DNA of 64,000 bases. Origin: Paraburkholderia sediminicola (GTDB lineage: Bacteria; Pseudomonadota; Gammaproteobacteria; Burkholderiales; Burkholderiaceae). This document shows, piece by piece, positions 43,865 to 53,170 of this stretch. Under the pieces are notes generated by a model that ran no database searches, was not told the origin of the DNA, and saw nothing but the letters and a program-made list of their open reading frames with translations. Each line of letters opens with the position of its first letter. Positions within the stretch are counted from its first letter, which is position 1. A program made the translations under genes and the position numbers. The stretch is taken from NCBI RefSeq assembly GCF_902859805.1, contig NZ_CADIKC010000004.1, positions 540,901 to 604,900 on the forward strand. The letters are read 5' to 3'.

Positions 43865-44605
43865 TCAGGACGCGGTCGTAGCAGCAGCTTCCCCACCGAG
43901 ATACGCATCACGGATCCGCTCATCGCCGAGCAGGGACTCCGCCGTGCCTTCGAGCACGACGCGGCCGGTCTGCAACACGTAGCCATAATGCGCGATTTCC
44001 AGCGCGAGGCTGGCGTTCTGCTCGACCATGAAGAACGTCACGCCTTGCTTATTAATCGTGTCGATCAGTTCCAGCACTTTGTCGACGTAGAGCGGCGACA
44101 AACCCATGGTGGGTTCGTCCATGCAGATCAGTTTCGGCCGGCTCATCAACGCGCGCGCCATGGCCAGCATCTGCTGTTCGCCACCCGAGAGCGTGCCCGC
44201 CTTTTGCGTCAGACGCTCTTTCACGCGAGGGAACAGGCCCAGCACGCGCTCATAATCTTCGTCGATCGCAACACGGTCGCGCCGTGTATATGCGCCCATC
44301 AGCAGATTCTCACGCACCGTCATGTCGCCGAATAGCCGCCGCGCCTCGGGTACGGACCCAACACCACGCCGCACGATCTGCGGTGTACTGAGTCCCGTGA
44401 TCGCCTCATCTTCGAACGTGATGCTGCCGGAGCGCGGCTTGTGCAGGCCGAGAATCAGCTTCATGGTGGTCGATTTGCCGCTCGCGTTGCCGCCGAGCAA
44501 ACTCACGATCTGCCCGCGCCGCACTTGAAAATTGACGTCGAAATGCACCTGCACGGGACCGTAAAACGTCTCGATGTGTTCGAGTTTCAGTAGAGCGTCG
44601 CTCAT
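43865..44605 (-). CDS. livF: ABC transporter ATPase, LivF family
   Basis: The product has 246 residues. Walker A is GGNASGKST, signature LSGGEQQML, Walker B LICMDEPTMGLS, then MVEQNASLAL. It is the LivF-like ATPase of a branched-chain-amino-acid-type (HAAT) importer. It follows livG by 18 bases and ends the transporter operon. The substrate need not be an amino acid, given the catabolic genes across the divergent promoter. Confidence 0.94.
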   Translation of the reverse strand: MSDALLKLEHIETFYGPVQVHFDVNFQVRRGQIVSLLGGNASGKSTTMKLILGLHKPRSGSITFEDEAITGLSTPQIVRRGVGSVPEARRLFGDMTVRENLLMGAYTRRDRVAIDEDYERVLGLFPRVKERLTQKAGTLSGGEQQMLAMARALMSRPKLICMDEPTMGLSPLYVDKVLELIDTINKQGVTFFMVEQNASLALEIAHYGYVLQTGRVVLEGTAESLLGDERIRDAYLGGEAAATTAS

Positions 44606-44623
44606 CGTCGATGTTCCAGAAGT

Positions 44624-45466
44624 TCAGGCCGCGACGCGCACAGCCGCCGCGCCGCCGACATTGCGATGACCCAGATACGCCTCGATCACTCGCGGATCGT
44701 TGCGCACATCGCGCGGCAGCCCTTCAGCGATTTTCCCGCCGTTGTCGAGCACGATCACGCGATCCGATAAGCGCATCACCATGTCGAGCTTGTGTTCGAT
44801 CAGCAGAATGGTCAGCCCACGCGCTTTCAGTTGCTGGATCAGCACCAGCATCTCGGCGGTTTCGGATTCGTTCATGCCGGCTGTCGGCTCATCGAGCAGC
44901 AGAATGCGCGGATGCAAGGCAAGCGCGCGGGCAATCTCGACGCGCCGCCGGTTCGCATACGACAGGCTGTGCGCCGGATGATCGATACGCGGCGCGAGGC
45001 GTTCGCCAAACCCCGCGATGATCTCGCGCACTTCGTCGCGCAATGCCGCGTCTTCACGGCGGATCGAAGCGGGTCCGATCAGTGCGCGCGCAACTTCGGC
45101 GATGGCGCCGACAATCGGCCAGCCCGTGCGGGTAGCGCGCAAACGCGCATGCGCGCCGATCAACACGTTGTCGAGCACGCTCAGATTGCCGAACACGCGG
45201 CCATGTTGAAACGTGCGCGCAAGTCCGAGCGCGGCGAGCTTTTCCGGCCGCACGCCGGTAATGTCGCGGCCGTCGAATTGCACGCTGCCGGCGTCCGGCG
45301 TATCGAGTCCGGTGATCAGATTGAACAGCGTCGACTTGCCCGCGCCGTTCGGCCCGATCACGCTCACCAGTTCGCCTTCCGCAATCGAAAGATCGACGCC
45401 GTTTACCGCGGTCAGTCCGCCGAAGCGCCGTGTCACGCCACGCACGTCGAGAAGAATCTGTGTCAT
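44624..45466 (-). CDS. livG: ABC transporter ATPase, LivG family
   Basis: The product has 280 residues from MTQILLDVRGVTRRFGG. Walker A is GPNGAGKST; the signature region reads SLSYANRRRVEIARAL, a LivG-type variant of LSGGQ; Walker B is ILLLDEPTAGMN. It pairs with LivF on the fused permease. It starts 10 bases after the permease stop. Upstream in-frame codons are weaker start candidates. Confidence 0.94.
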   Translation of the reverse strand: MTQILLDVRGVTRRFGGLTAVNGVDLSIAEGELVSVIGPNGAGKSTLFNLITGLDTPDAGSVQFDGRDITGVRPEKLAALGLARTFQHGRVFGNLSVLDNVLIGAHARLRATRTGWPIVGAIAEVARALIGPASIRREDAALRDEVREIIAGFGERLAPRIDHPAHSLSYANRRRVEIARALALHPRILLLDEPTAGMNESETAEMLVLIQQLKARGLTILLIEHKLDMVMRLSDRVIVLDNGGKIAEGLPRDVRNDPRVIEAYLGHRNVGGAAAVRVAA

Positions 45467-45476
45467 GTGCGCTCCG

Positions 45477-47300
45477 TCATACCGTTCCAAGCAAACCCTG
45501 CGGCCTGAACCGCACCAGCAGCAGCAACACCAGGCCGTAGATCAGCATCCGGTAGTCGGCGGCCCAGCGGAAGATCTCCGGCAAGCCGATCAGCGCGACC
45601 GCACCGACGATGCCGCCCAGCACGTTGCCGAGGCCACCGAGAATCACCATCGTCAGGGCGAGGATGGATACCTGTGAGTCGAAAGTCTGGTTGTTGATGT
45701 AGCTGTATAAATGCGCCGCAATCCCGCCGCTGATGCCGGCTGCCAGTCCGCCGAACGCAAACGCGATCGCCTTGTAACGGTTCGGGCGAATCCCGTGCGA
45801 GCGCGCGGCGACCTCGTCCTCGCGAATCGCACGCAGCGTGCGGCCCAGATGCGAGCCCAACAGCCGCGTCTGCAGGAGCGCCAGCACGATCAGCACGCCC
45901 AGCGCGAACCAGTAGATCGCACGCGCGCTATCCGGCGTCCAGCCAAACACCGACAACGGCGCAATGCCCGCAATGCCGAGCGGACCGCGCGTCAGACTGT
46001 CCCAGTTGAGGATCACGAGACTCACTACTTCGCCGATGCCGAGCGTCGCAATCGAAACGTAGTGACCGCGCAAACGGAACGCCGGATAAACCAGCAGCGT
46101 ACCGAGCGCGGCGGTAATCAGACCGGCGCAGAAGATCGTCACGACCGGCGACCAGCCGAGATTCGTCGACAGCAACGCCGACGCGTATGCGCCGATCACC
46201 AGCAACGCAGCATGGCCGAGCGAAATCTGTCCAACCGTGCCCGCCACCAGCGTCAGGCTCAACGCCAACATTCCGTACAGCCAGGCATTGGTGAGTGTTT
46301 GCAGGAGATAGGACGAACTGGCAACGAACGGCAGCGCAACCGCAGCCAGTGCCAACGCAATCACCACGCCGCGTGGCACTTTCACCGCTTTGCCGGCGGA
46401 CAGAAACGTGCCCGTCATCGGTTCCGGCGGCAAACGGCGGCTGCCGCTAAAGAGTCCATTGGGACGCCACACCAGAAACAGCAGCAGCAAAACGAATGCA
46501 AACAGATCGCGGTAGCTGGTGCCGAAGATCGCCACGCCGTAACTCTCGACGAGACCCAGCAGCAGGCTGCCGACAATCGCACCCGGCACATTGCCCAGAC
46601 CGCCGATCAGCAATGCCACCACGCCCTTGAGCGTGGCCTGGAAACCCATCGCCGGATCGATGCTGTTGTAGTACATGCCGACCAGCAAGCCGCTCACGCC
46701 GCCGAGCGCACACGCAATCGCAAACACCGCCTGATTGACGCCGTTGACATTGACGCCCATCTGCTGCGCCGCATCCCGGTCCTGCGCAGTGGCGCGTACG
46801 GCCCAACCGAGACGCGTAAAACGCAGGAATACATAAAGCACGACAGCCGCCGTCACGCCAATACCGGCGATCAGCAGATCAAGCGAGCCGATCGTTGCGC
46901 CGCCGACGCGAAAGTGCCAATCGGGCAACGTACTAGGCACCGGCCGCGGATCGGCGCCGAATAGTAGCTGCGCGCATTGATCGAGCACGAAGCTGATACC
47001 GATCGTCGCGAGCAGCGGCGCGATGCGCGCAGCACCCTGCAGCGGTCGCAAGCCAATGCGTTCGATCGCGATTCCCAGCAGCCCGCAGCCGACCACCACT
47101 GCCAGCAGAGCCAACGGTAACGGCAAACCGAGCCGCGTCAGACACAGCCAGCCGATGAAGCTGCCGATCATGTACACCGAGCCGTGCGCAAAGTTGATCA
47201 GATGCGACACGCCGAAAATCAACGCGAGTCCGACCGCCAGCAATGCATAGATATTGCCGACGATCAGTCCGTTGATCGTGTAATCGAGCCATGAAGCCAT
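45477..47300 (-). CDS. Fused LivH-LivM permease of a HAAT-type ABC transporter
   Basis: The product has 607 residues and joins two permeases that are usually separate. The first half (about 1-290) is LivH-like: LLAVGLALIFGVSHLINFAHGS and LLIGGLGNVPGAIVGSLLLG. The second half (about 315-607) is LivM-like: LTLVAGTVGQISLGHAALLVIGAY, LRAIREDEVAARSHGI and VILGGLGNVLGGIVGA. Both EAA-like loops are present, so it may be a complete channel. ATG at 47300 (MASWLDYTINGL) is chosen; the longer frame upstream is not family-like. It starts 70 bases after the binding-protein stop. Confidence 0.93.
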   Translation of the reverse strand: MASWLDYTINGLIVGNIYALLAVGLALIFGVSHLINFAHGSVYMIGSFIGWLCLTRLGLPLPLALLAVVVGCGLLGIAIERIGLRPLQGAARIAPLLATIGISFVLDQCAQLLFGADPRPVPSTLPDWHFRVGGATIGSLDLLIAGIGVTAAVVLYVFLRFTRLGWAVRATAQDRDAAQQMGVNVNGVNQAVFAIACALGGVSGLLVGMYYNSIDPAMGFQATLKGVVALLIGGLGNVPGAIVGSLLLGLVESYGVAIFGTSYRDLFAFVLLLLFLVWRPNGLFSGSRRLPPEPMTGTFLSAGKAVKVPRGVVIALALAAVALPFVASSSYLLQTLTNAWLYGMLALSLTLVAGTVGQISLGHAALLVIGAYASALLSTNLGWSPVVTIFCAGLITAALGTLLVYPAFRLRGHYVSIATLGIGEVVSLVILNWDSLTRGPLGIAGIAPLSVFGWTPDSARAIYWFALGVLIVLALLQTRLLGSHLGRTLRAIREDEVAARSHGIRPNRYKAIAFAFGGLAAGISGGIAAHLYSYINNQTFDSQVSILALTMVILGGLGNVLGGIVGAVALIGLPEIFRWAADYRMLIYGLVLLLLVRFRPQGLLGTV

Positions 47301-47370
47301 AGCATTCAGATCCGGTGAGTAACAGGCACAGAAGCCGACACGTGAGCGTTGTTTATGTGTTGCCCAGGCG

Positions 47371-48567
47371 TCATTTCGAAGCGAGCAGCGGCTTCGCACC
47401 GTCCCATTGCGTGAACTGATTGTCCTTGACGACCAGGTACACGCTGCGCGCGCCGGCCACACGACGCGTCTGCGGATCGAACTGCACCTTGCCGAAGATC
47501 AGGCTCGGCACGTCCTTGATCTGCTTCAGGCCGTCATGCACAGCCTGACGGGTCACGCCGTAGCGGCGCATGACTTCCGCCGAGACGATCATCGCGTCGT
47601 AAGCGCGCGCGGCGAAGGTATCGGGCTCGCCGTTGTACTTCGCGCGATAACGCTGCACGAAGTCCTGCACTTCAGGCCGCTTGTCGCCGGGGAAGAAATT
47701 CGATTCGGTGAACACACCGTTCACAGCCTCGCCGCCCAGTTCGAGAAACTTCGGCGAATAGACCGAGCCCACTGCCGCGATCGGTTGCGTCAAACCCGAC
47801 GAACGCGCCTGGCGCACGATCTGCGCGCCATCCGCGTAGTACGAGATCAGCACGAGCGAATCGGGCTTCGCTTCGTTCACACGCACCAGCGTCGCGCGGA
47901 AATCCTTTTCGGTCGGCTGATAGCCTTCCGCCGCGACGACCTGTGCGCCGTCCTGCGCGGCAGCCTTCGAGAAAATGTCCTTGCTGGTGCGGCCCCAGTC
48001 GGTATTCAGATAGAGCACGGCAATGCGCTTGAAGCCGAGTTCTTTCGTCGCGTAGTGCGCGAGCAGCGGCTGCTCTTCAGCTTGACTCAGTGCCGTGCTC
48101 CACATGTAGTCGCCACCATTGGTGAAGTCGGGGTGCGAGTTGGTGAAGCCGAATTGCACGAGTTGTCCGCGCTGATAAATCGGCGAGGCCGCCATCGAAG
48201 TCGTGCTCGACAGATCACCCAGCTCCAGCAGAATGCGCGGATCGCCGACAAACTTTTGCGCGATCGACACGGCCTGGCGCGGGTCACCGCGGCTGTCCTC
48301 GAAGTCGTAGGCAAGCGGGCGGCCCTTGATGCCGCCCTGGCTGTTGATCTGCTCCAACGCGAGATCGAAGCCGCGCTTCCACTGCGTGCCGTATTGCGCG
48401 TCCTGTCCGGTCAGCGGTCCGCTTACCCCGATGAGATACGGCTCGCCCGTCGCGGCGCCGGCGTGGGCCGGCGAGGTTGCTGCGATGCTCACTACTGCTG
48501 CGAGCACCGGCAGCGTTTTCAGCCAGCGTGACCAGCTGGTCCGCGACGATCTGGATAGGTGTTTCAT
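47371..48567 (-). CDS. LivK-type periplasmic substrate-binding protein
   Basis: The product has 398 residues from MKHLSRSSRTSW. A signal peptide ends near SPAHA. The type I periplasmic fold starts YLIGVSGPLTGQDAQYG and continues with FDLALEQINSQGGIKGRPLAYDFEDSRGDPRQAV split across the domain, SYYADGAQIVRQARSSGL and VQRYRAKYNGEPDTFAARAYDA. A strong ribosome site (GGCGGGG) precedes 48567. It delivers the unknown substrate to the fused permease. It is divergent from the LysR gene. Confidence 0.93.
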   Translation of the reverse strand: MKHLSRSSRTSWSRWLKTLPVLAAVVSIAATSPAHAGAATGEPYLIGVSGPLTGQDAQYGTQWKRGFDLALEQINSQGGIKGRPLAYDFEDSRGDPRQAVSIAQKFVGDPRILLELGDLSSTTSMAASPIYQRGQLVQFGFTNSHPDFTNGGDYMWSTALSQAEEQPLLAHYATKELGFKRIAVLYLNTDWGRTSKDIFSKAAAQDGAQVVAAEGYQPTEKDFRATLVRVNEAKPDSLVLISYYADGAQIVRQARSSGLTQPIAAVGSVYSPKFLELGGEAVNGVFTESNFFPGDKRPEVQDFVQRYRAKYNGEPDTFAARAYDAMIVSAEVMRRYGVTRQAVHDGLKQIKDVPSLIFGKVQFDPQTRRVAGARSVYLVVKDNQFTQWDGAKPLLASK

Positions 48568-48917
48568 GTTTGCCCCGCCTGTCAGCTTCAAAGTGGGGCC
48601 ATGTAACCACGGTGAATTCCGGCGAACCAACGAAGTTTTGGGAATATGGTTATCACGTTGAAGAAGATGCCTTCGTTCGCTCATGGCAACGCAACGAACC
48701 CGTGTTCACGCCCATGCGCAGACACGCCAAGGTATCCCATTGACGCAATTGATATTTCCTTCATTCGACTCGCACCGTATGGAAGAAAAACTGCGGCGCC
48801 GCGCACTCGCCTGCGAATCCGCATCGCATTTTTTCGGCTGTCGATATCGGAATTCATTATATAAATCCCGCATTCAGACGACCCTACAATGCGCGAACCG
48901 AATTGCCAGGGCGAGTC
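48568..48917. promoter_or_regulatory. Divergent promoter region between the ABC transporter and LysR operons
   Basis: This 350-base stretch holds no supported gene. An AT-rich TATATAA box at about 48858-48864 is a likely -10 for the LysR operon. GGGAATATGG-type and ATGGAAGAAA-type AT-rich segments are scattered through it. A LysR protein would be expected to bind here and control both operons, but no single T-N11-A box stands out. Confidence 0.5.
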
Positions 48918-49904
48918 ATGGAGCTGCATCAACTCGAAGCATTTTCGGCGGTTATGTCCGCCGGCAGCATCACCGGTGCGGGACGTTTGCTCGAACGCTC
49001 GCAGCCGGCCGTCACGCGTCAGATTCAGGAACTCGAAGCGGATCTCGGCTATGCGCTGTTCAATCGCAACGGTCCGCGTGTGACGCCGACGCATCGCGCG
49101 TTTCTGCTTTACGAAGAAGTCGAGCGTTCGCTGATCGGGTTGAAGACCATCGAGCAACGGGCGCGCGCCATCGGCCTCGACGAAGCGGAACCGCTGCGCG
49201 TGGCGGCTACGCCCGCATTGGCAGCGTCGATCGTGCCGCGGGCCATCGCCTCGCTGCCGCCGCTTGGTCACACGCCGCAATTCCAGTTACGCAGTTTGTC
49301 GGCGGAACACGTCGTGCATGAAGTCCTGACCCGTACTGCGGATATCGGTCTGGTGACGCTGCCGATCGGGCATGCGGGACTCGACATCCACTGGATCGCC
49401 GAAGCGCCCTGCGTGGCGCTCGTGCAAAGCGGCGACCCGCTCGCCACGCAGCCTAGCATTGCGCTGCGCGATCTGGCGGACCGGCGCATCGTCACCGTGG
49501 CGAACAGGTTTCGACTGCGGCATCGGATCGACGCAGCGTTCGCGGCCGCGCGCATTTCCGCCGACGTGTTTCTCGAAACCAATGCATCGTTAAACGCGGT
49601 GATGGCCGCCCGCGCGGGCGCCGGTGTCGCGATCGTGGATCCCGCCACCGGACTCGGCCTGTCGATCGAAGGCGTGACGGCGCGGCCGCTCGACTGCGCG
49701 ATCCCGTTCTTCTTCGGCGTCGTGACATCAGCGGGTAAACCGCGCCGCGCCGCCGTCGACGCGTTGCTGCAATCCATCGAACACGCGACCCGCGAGCTGC
49801 TCGAAGGCGTGGTGCTACATCCCGCTCAGCAACACGATGCACTGCTGCAGCGCGAAACCCGCGTCTCCCGTGCGCGCACCAAACACCCGGAACACACAGC
49901 ATGA
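48918..49904 (+). CDS. LysR-family transcriptional regulator
   Basis: The product has 328 residues from MELHQLEAFSAVMSAGS. The HTH (about 1-60) has ITGAGRLLERSQPAVTRQIQ and a following LEADLGYALFNR. The effector domain (about 90-295) includes TADIGLVTLPIG and GAGVAIVDP. It overlaps the monooxygenase start by four bases (ATGA). It is thus co-transcribed with the enzymes and divergent from the transporter, and it probably activates both units on sensing the substrate. Confidence 0.93.
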   Translation: MELHQLEAFSAVMSAGSITGAGRLLERSQPAVTRQIQELEADLGYALFNRNGPRVTPTHRAFLLYEEVERSLIGLKTIEQRARAIGLDEAEPLRVAATPALAASIVPRAIASLPPLGHTPQFQLRSLSAEHVVHEVLTRTADIGLVTLPIGHAGLDIHWIAEAPCVALVQSGDPLATQPSIALRDLADRRIVTVANRFRLRHRIDAAFAAARISADVFLETNASLNAVMAARAGAGVAIVDPATGLGLSIEGVTARPLDCAIPFFFGVVTSAGKPRRAAVDALLQSIEHATRELLEGVVLHPAQQHDALLQRETRVSRARTKHPEHTA

Positions 49905-51403
49905 ATCGCCTTGCCGCACTCGAAGCCCGCTTGCGCGAAGATCTGCGCTGGCTGGAATTACCCGCGCCCTCGTGGGTCCCGCCGCGTTTCGCCGATGCTG
50001 AACGCGTGCTCGATGTCGCCGTGATCGGCGGCGGCATGGCCGGTCTCACCGCGGCGGCGGAGCTGCGCTGGCTCGGCATCGACAATCTGCAGGTGTTCGA
50101 TCGCGCGCCATCAGGACGCGAAGGCCCATGGGTATCGTTCGCGCGCATGGAAACGCTGCGCTCGCCCAAACAACTCACAGGGCCCGCCCTGCGCATGCCG
50201 GCCCTCACGTTTCGCGCGTGGTACGAAGCGCAATTCGGCAGAGACGCGTGGGATGCGCTCTACAAGATTCCGCGAACACAGTGGATGGACTATTTGCGCT
50301 GGTATCGTGAGGTGCTCGATCTGCCGGTGCGAAACGACATCACGCTGACCTCGCTGCGTCCGCGTGACGACGGCCTGCTCGAACTCGATCTTGCTGATGC
50401 GAGTGGGGAGCGCACGGTGCTCGCGCGGCATGTCGTGCTCGCCACCGGACGCGACGGTTTGGGCGGTCCGTCAGTACCGGCGATCGCCAATACGGTTGCA
50501 CGCCGCTACTGGGCGCACTCCGCGGATGCGATCGATTTCGCGGCATTGACCGGCAAGCGTGTCGGTGTCGTCGGCGCGGGTGCGTCCGCCTTCGACAATG
50601 CGGCAACCGCGCTCGAAGCAGGCGCGGCCAGCGTCGATCTATTTATCCGCCGTGACGATATTCCACGCGTGAACAAGCTGACGGGCATCGGCAGTCCGGG
50701 GCTCGTGCACGGTTTCGCCGATCTCGACGACGCGTCCAAATGGCGATTCCTGCATTACGCACAGACTGAACAAACACCGCCGCCGAGAGACAGCGTGCTG
50801 CGGGTTTCACGGCATGAGGGCGCACGCTTTCACGTCGGCAGCCCAATTACTACGCTCGATGAACGCGACGGCGCGCTCGCGGTAACGACGCCGAAAGGCC
50901 ACTACGTAGTCGACTTTCTGATCTTCGCGACCGGCTTTCATTCCGATATCGCCACGCGCGCCGAATTCGCGCCGTTCGCCCGCTTTGTGCGCCGCTGGAA
51001 GGACCGCTATCAAGCGGACCCATCGCTGCCTTCGTACGAACTGGCCGAGTCGCCGGATCTCGGCGCTGCGTTCGCGTTTCAGGAGCGCGAGCCCGGCACG
51101 TGTGCCGCGCTGACGCAGATCCATTGCTTCAATCATGCAGCAAGCCTCAGCCACGGCAAGCTCTCCGGCGACATCCCCGCGATCAGCGATGGCGCGCAGC
51201 GGCTGGCGCGTGGCATCGCAAGCCGCCTGTTCGACGCGGACCGCGAGCGGCACTACCAGGCGCTGCTCGCCTTCGACACGGCTGAACTGCGCGGGGACGA
51301 ATGGACCGAAGCGGACGCATCGTCCGACACTTCGCGCGCTCGCCTGCAAGCAGAGAACGCTGCTGAAAATACCGCTGAGAACACCGCAGAGAACACAGAC
51401 TAA
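49901..51403 (+). CDS. FAD-dependent NAD(P)-binding monooxygenase-like protein
   Basis: The product has 500 residues. An FAD-binding motif VIGGGMAGLTAAAELRWLG lies near residue 43 and a second Rossmann motif VGVVGAGASAFDNAATALE near 220, as in flavin monooxygenases. LVLATGRD- and FATGFHSD-type ATG motifs are present. The C-terminal 20 residues are an AENTAEN repeat encoded by a 12-base tandem repeat. It probably oxidises the imported substrate. It is coupled to the LysR gene (ATGA overlap) and followed after 15 bases by the CMD-domain gene. Confidence 0.87.
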   Translation: MNRLAALEARLREDLRWLELPAPSWVPPRFADAERVLDVAVIGGGMAGLTAAAELRWLGIDNLQVFDRAPSGREGPWVSFARMETLRSPKQLTGPALRMPALTFRAWYEAQFGRDAWDALYKIPRTQWMDYLRWYREVLDLPVRNDITLTSLRPRDDGLLELDLADASGERTVLARHVVLATGRDGLGGPSVPAIANTVARRYWAHSADAIDFAALTGKRVGVVGAGASAFDNAATALEAGAASVDLFIRRDDIPRVNKLTGIGSPGLVHGFADLDDASKWRFLHYAQTEQTPPPRDSVLRVSRHEGARFHVGSPITTLDERDGALAVTTPKGHYVVDFLIFATGFHSDIATRAEFAPFARFVRRWKDRYQADPSLPSYELAESPDLGAAFAFQEREPGTCAALTQIHCFNHAASLSHGKLSGDIPAISDGAQRLARGIASRLFDADRERHYQALLAFDTAELRGDEWTEADASSDTSRARLQAENAAENTAENTAENTD

Positions 51404-51418
51404 CCCGCCGGAGCAGAC

Positions 51419-52597
51419 ATGACCGACCTCGCGTCACCGACTCAACCCTCCGCGCCCTCAGGCGCTGACACCAGCGACACCAGCGACACCATCGACACCC
51501 TCGCCGGTCTGCAAGCCGGCAGCCCGCTCGCCGCGATCCGCCATGCCCGCGACAAAGTCGCGTTGCACACGCAACGCAGCGAAGACGCGTTGTTCGATCC
51601 GGCGTTGCCCGACCTGTCGCTGCAGGAGCGTTTGTTTGCCGCGTGGTATGTCGCACGTCTCTCGCTCGCCAACGATCTCGCCGATGCGTACGTAGCGAAG
51701 CTCATCGCCACTGGCGCACAGCCGACCACGCTCGATGCGATCGAAGCGGGCACGCTCAACTCCACCATCGACGCTCGCCTGATCGCGATCCTCTCGCACG
51801 TCAAGCTGCTGACGATCAAGCCAGTCGAAGCACGCCCCGAGCATCTGCAAACGCTGCAGCAGGCCGGTATCACGACGCGCGGCATCGTCGCGTTATCGCA
51901 GTTGATTGCATTCGTCACTTATCAATTGCGCGTGGTAGCGGGCCTGAAGGCATTGCGTGCCGCACAGGAGGCAGCAGGAGCCAGCACGAGTCAGGTGAAC
52001 ACCAGCGCATCGCCGGTCGACCGGCTCAACGGCTTCACCTTCGATACGCTCGGCTGGCGCGCGTGGCTCGACACGGTCAGCCTGGCTGGCGCCACACTGG
52101 AGCAGATTGCCGTGCTCGAAGAGAGCCATCCGCACGCCAAAACCTCCGACTACTATCTGCTGCTGGTCCAGCAGGCGGAAATTCTGCGGCAGCGCTCCGG
52201 CGTCTTCAACGCGATCATGTATGCGCCAGGCGGCCTGCCGCGCGCCGAGCGCGAACTTGCCAGCACCGTGGTGTCGCGCGTGAACGGCTGCGTGTATTGC
52301 GCTTCGGTGCATGCACAACGATTCGGCCAGCTCGCGAAGCGGACCGACGCGATCGAACAGGTTTTTGAAGATCCGTCGAGTGCAGGCACCACGGAGCGCG
52401 AGCGCGCGATCATCCAGTACGCGATCAAACTGACCGGCCACCCTGAAAACGTTGACGCCGCCGCCATCAAGCGGCTCGAAGCCAACGGCCTGACGCAGGC
52501 GGAGATTCTCGACCTGACCCACGCTATCGCGATCTTCGCGTGGGCCAACCGGCTGATGCTCACGCTTGGAGAACCCGTGTTTCCGCAAGCCGAATAG
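51419..52597 (+). CDS. Double CMD/alkylhydroperoxidase-domain protein
   Basis: The product has 392 residues. A disordered DTSDTSDT-rich N-terminus precedes a first CMD-like domain (about 40-190) that lacks the CxxC pair. The second domain (about 205-385) has the AhpD motif CVYCASVHAQRF with two catalytic Cys and His, and a preceding Glu in ERELAS. It resembles two CMD-domain families that are usually encoded by neighbouring genes in rhizobia, here fused. It may remove peroxide or act on the oxygenated product. It ends the LysR-FMO operon. Confidence 0.83.
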   Translation: MTDLASPTQPSAPSGADTSDTSDTIDTLAGLQAGSPLAAIRHARDKVALHTQRSEDALFDPALPDLSLQERLFAAWYVARLSLANDLADAYVAKLIATGAQPTTLDAIEAGTLNSTIDARLIAILSHVKLLTIKPVEARPEHLQTLQQAGITTRGIVALSQLIAFVTYQLRVVAGLKALRAAQEAAGASTSQVNTSASPVDRLNGFTFDTLGWRAWLDTVSLAGATLEQIAVLEESHPHAKTSDYYLLLVQQAEILRQRSGVFNAIMYAPGGLPRAERELASTVVSRVNGCVYCASVHAQRFGQLAKRTDAIEQVFEDPSSAGTTERERAIIQYAIKLTGHPENVDAAAIKRLEANGLTQAEILDLTHAIAIFAWANRLMLTLGEPVFPQAE

Positions 52598-52652
52598 GCC
52601 ACAAGCCGCATTGCGGTATCCTCACGGGCTCGTTCAGAAGGAGGATGGATTC

Positions 52653-52946
52653 ATGAAGTTTTCGATTTGCGTGGCGGTTGCCGCCCTGACGCTGACCGCC
52701 ACCGCGTACGCGCAAACCTCGCAAACCTTTCGCTTCGGCGAAGGTCAGAGCTCGCTGCCGTCCGGCAATGCCCATCCGGCACCCGCGCCCGGCGCCCAGA
52801 CCCAACAGCCGCAACCGATGCAAGCCCAGCCCCAACAGCAACCGGCGGAACAGGCTCCAGCCAAGGCCAAACCGAAGCACAAGGCAAAGCATCACAGGCA
52901 TCATCGCGGGCATGTGACGCAGCCGGATACGTACTCGCATAACTGA
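52653..52946 (+). CDS. Small secreted Pro/Gln/His-rich protein
   Basis: The product has 97 residues. A signal peptide (MKFSICVAVAALTLTATAYA) precedes a short mature part with a Pro/Gln-rich middle and a Lys/His-rich C-terminus (KPKHKAKHHRHHRGH) that could bind metal or anions. A strong AAGGAGG ribosome site precedes 52653. Function unknown. Confidence 0.75.
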   Translation: MKFSICVAVAALTLTATAYAQTSQTFRFGEGQSSLPSGNAHPAPAPGAQTQQPQPMQAQPQQQPAEQAPAKAKPKHKAKHHRHHRGHVTQPDTYSHN

Positions 52947-52992
52947 TCGGTGAAACGCATGCCACGTGCATGCGTCTTCGCGACGAAAATCC

Positions 52993-53027
52993 GTAGCGCC
53001 CGGCGCTGCCGCATGGCCGGGCGCTAC
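52993..53027. other. Perfect 12-bp inverted repeat between the small secreted gene and the acetyltransferase gene
   Basis: GTAGCGCCCGGC at 52993-53004 pairs with GCCGGGCGCTAC at 53016-53027 across an 11-base loop. A second stem (ACGCATGC/GCATGCGT) lies just upstream at 52955-52975. No T-run follows either. They lie about 10 and 45 bases after the small gene stop, so they may protect or end that transcript. Confidence 0.65.
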
Positions 53028-53170
53028 GCGCCATCCCGCGATTACGCCGCTCACCTACGCATACGCGGATACTGCCTATCGGTCGTGGCGATTTTTGATT
53101 CGCTTCAAATTCTCGCCCGCGGCGGGCATAGTGAAACGTATCCTCAGACTCACCGCCGACAGGACCACGT

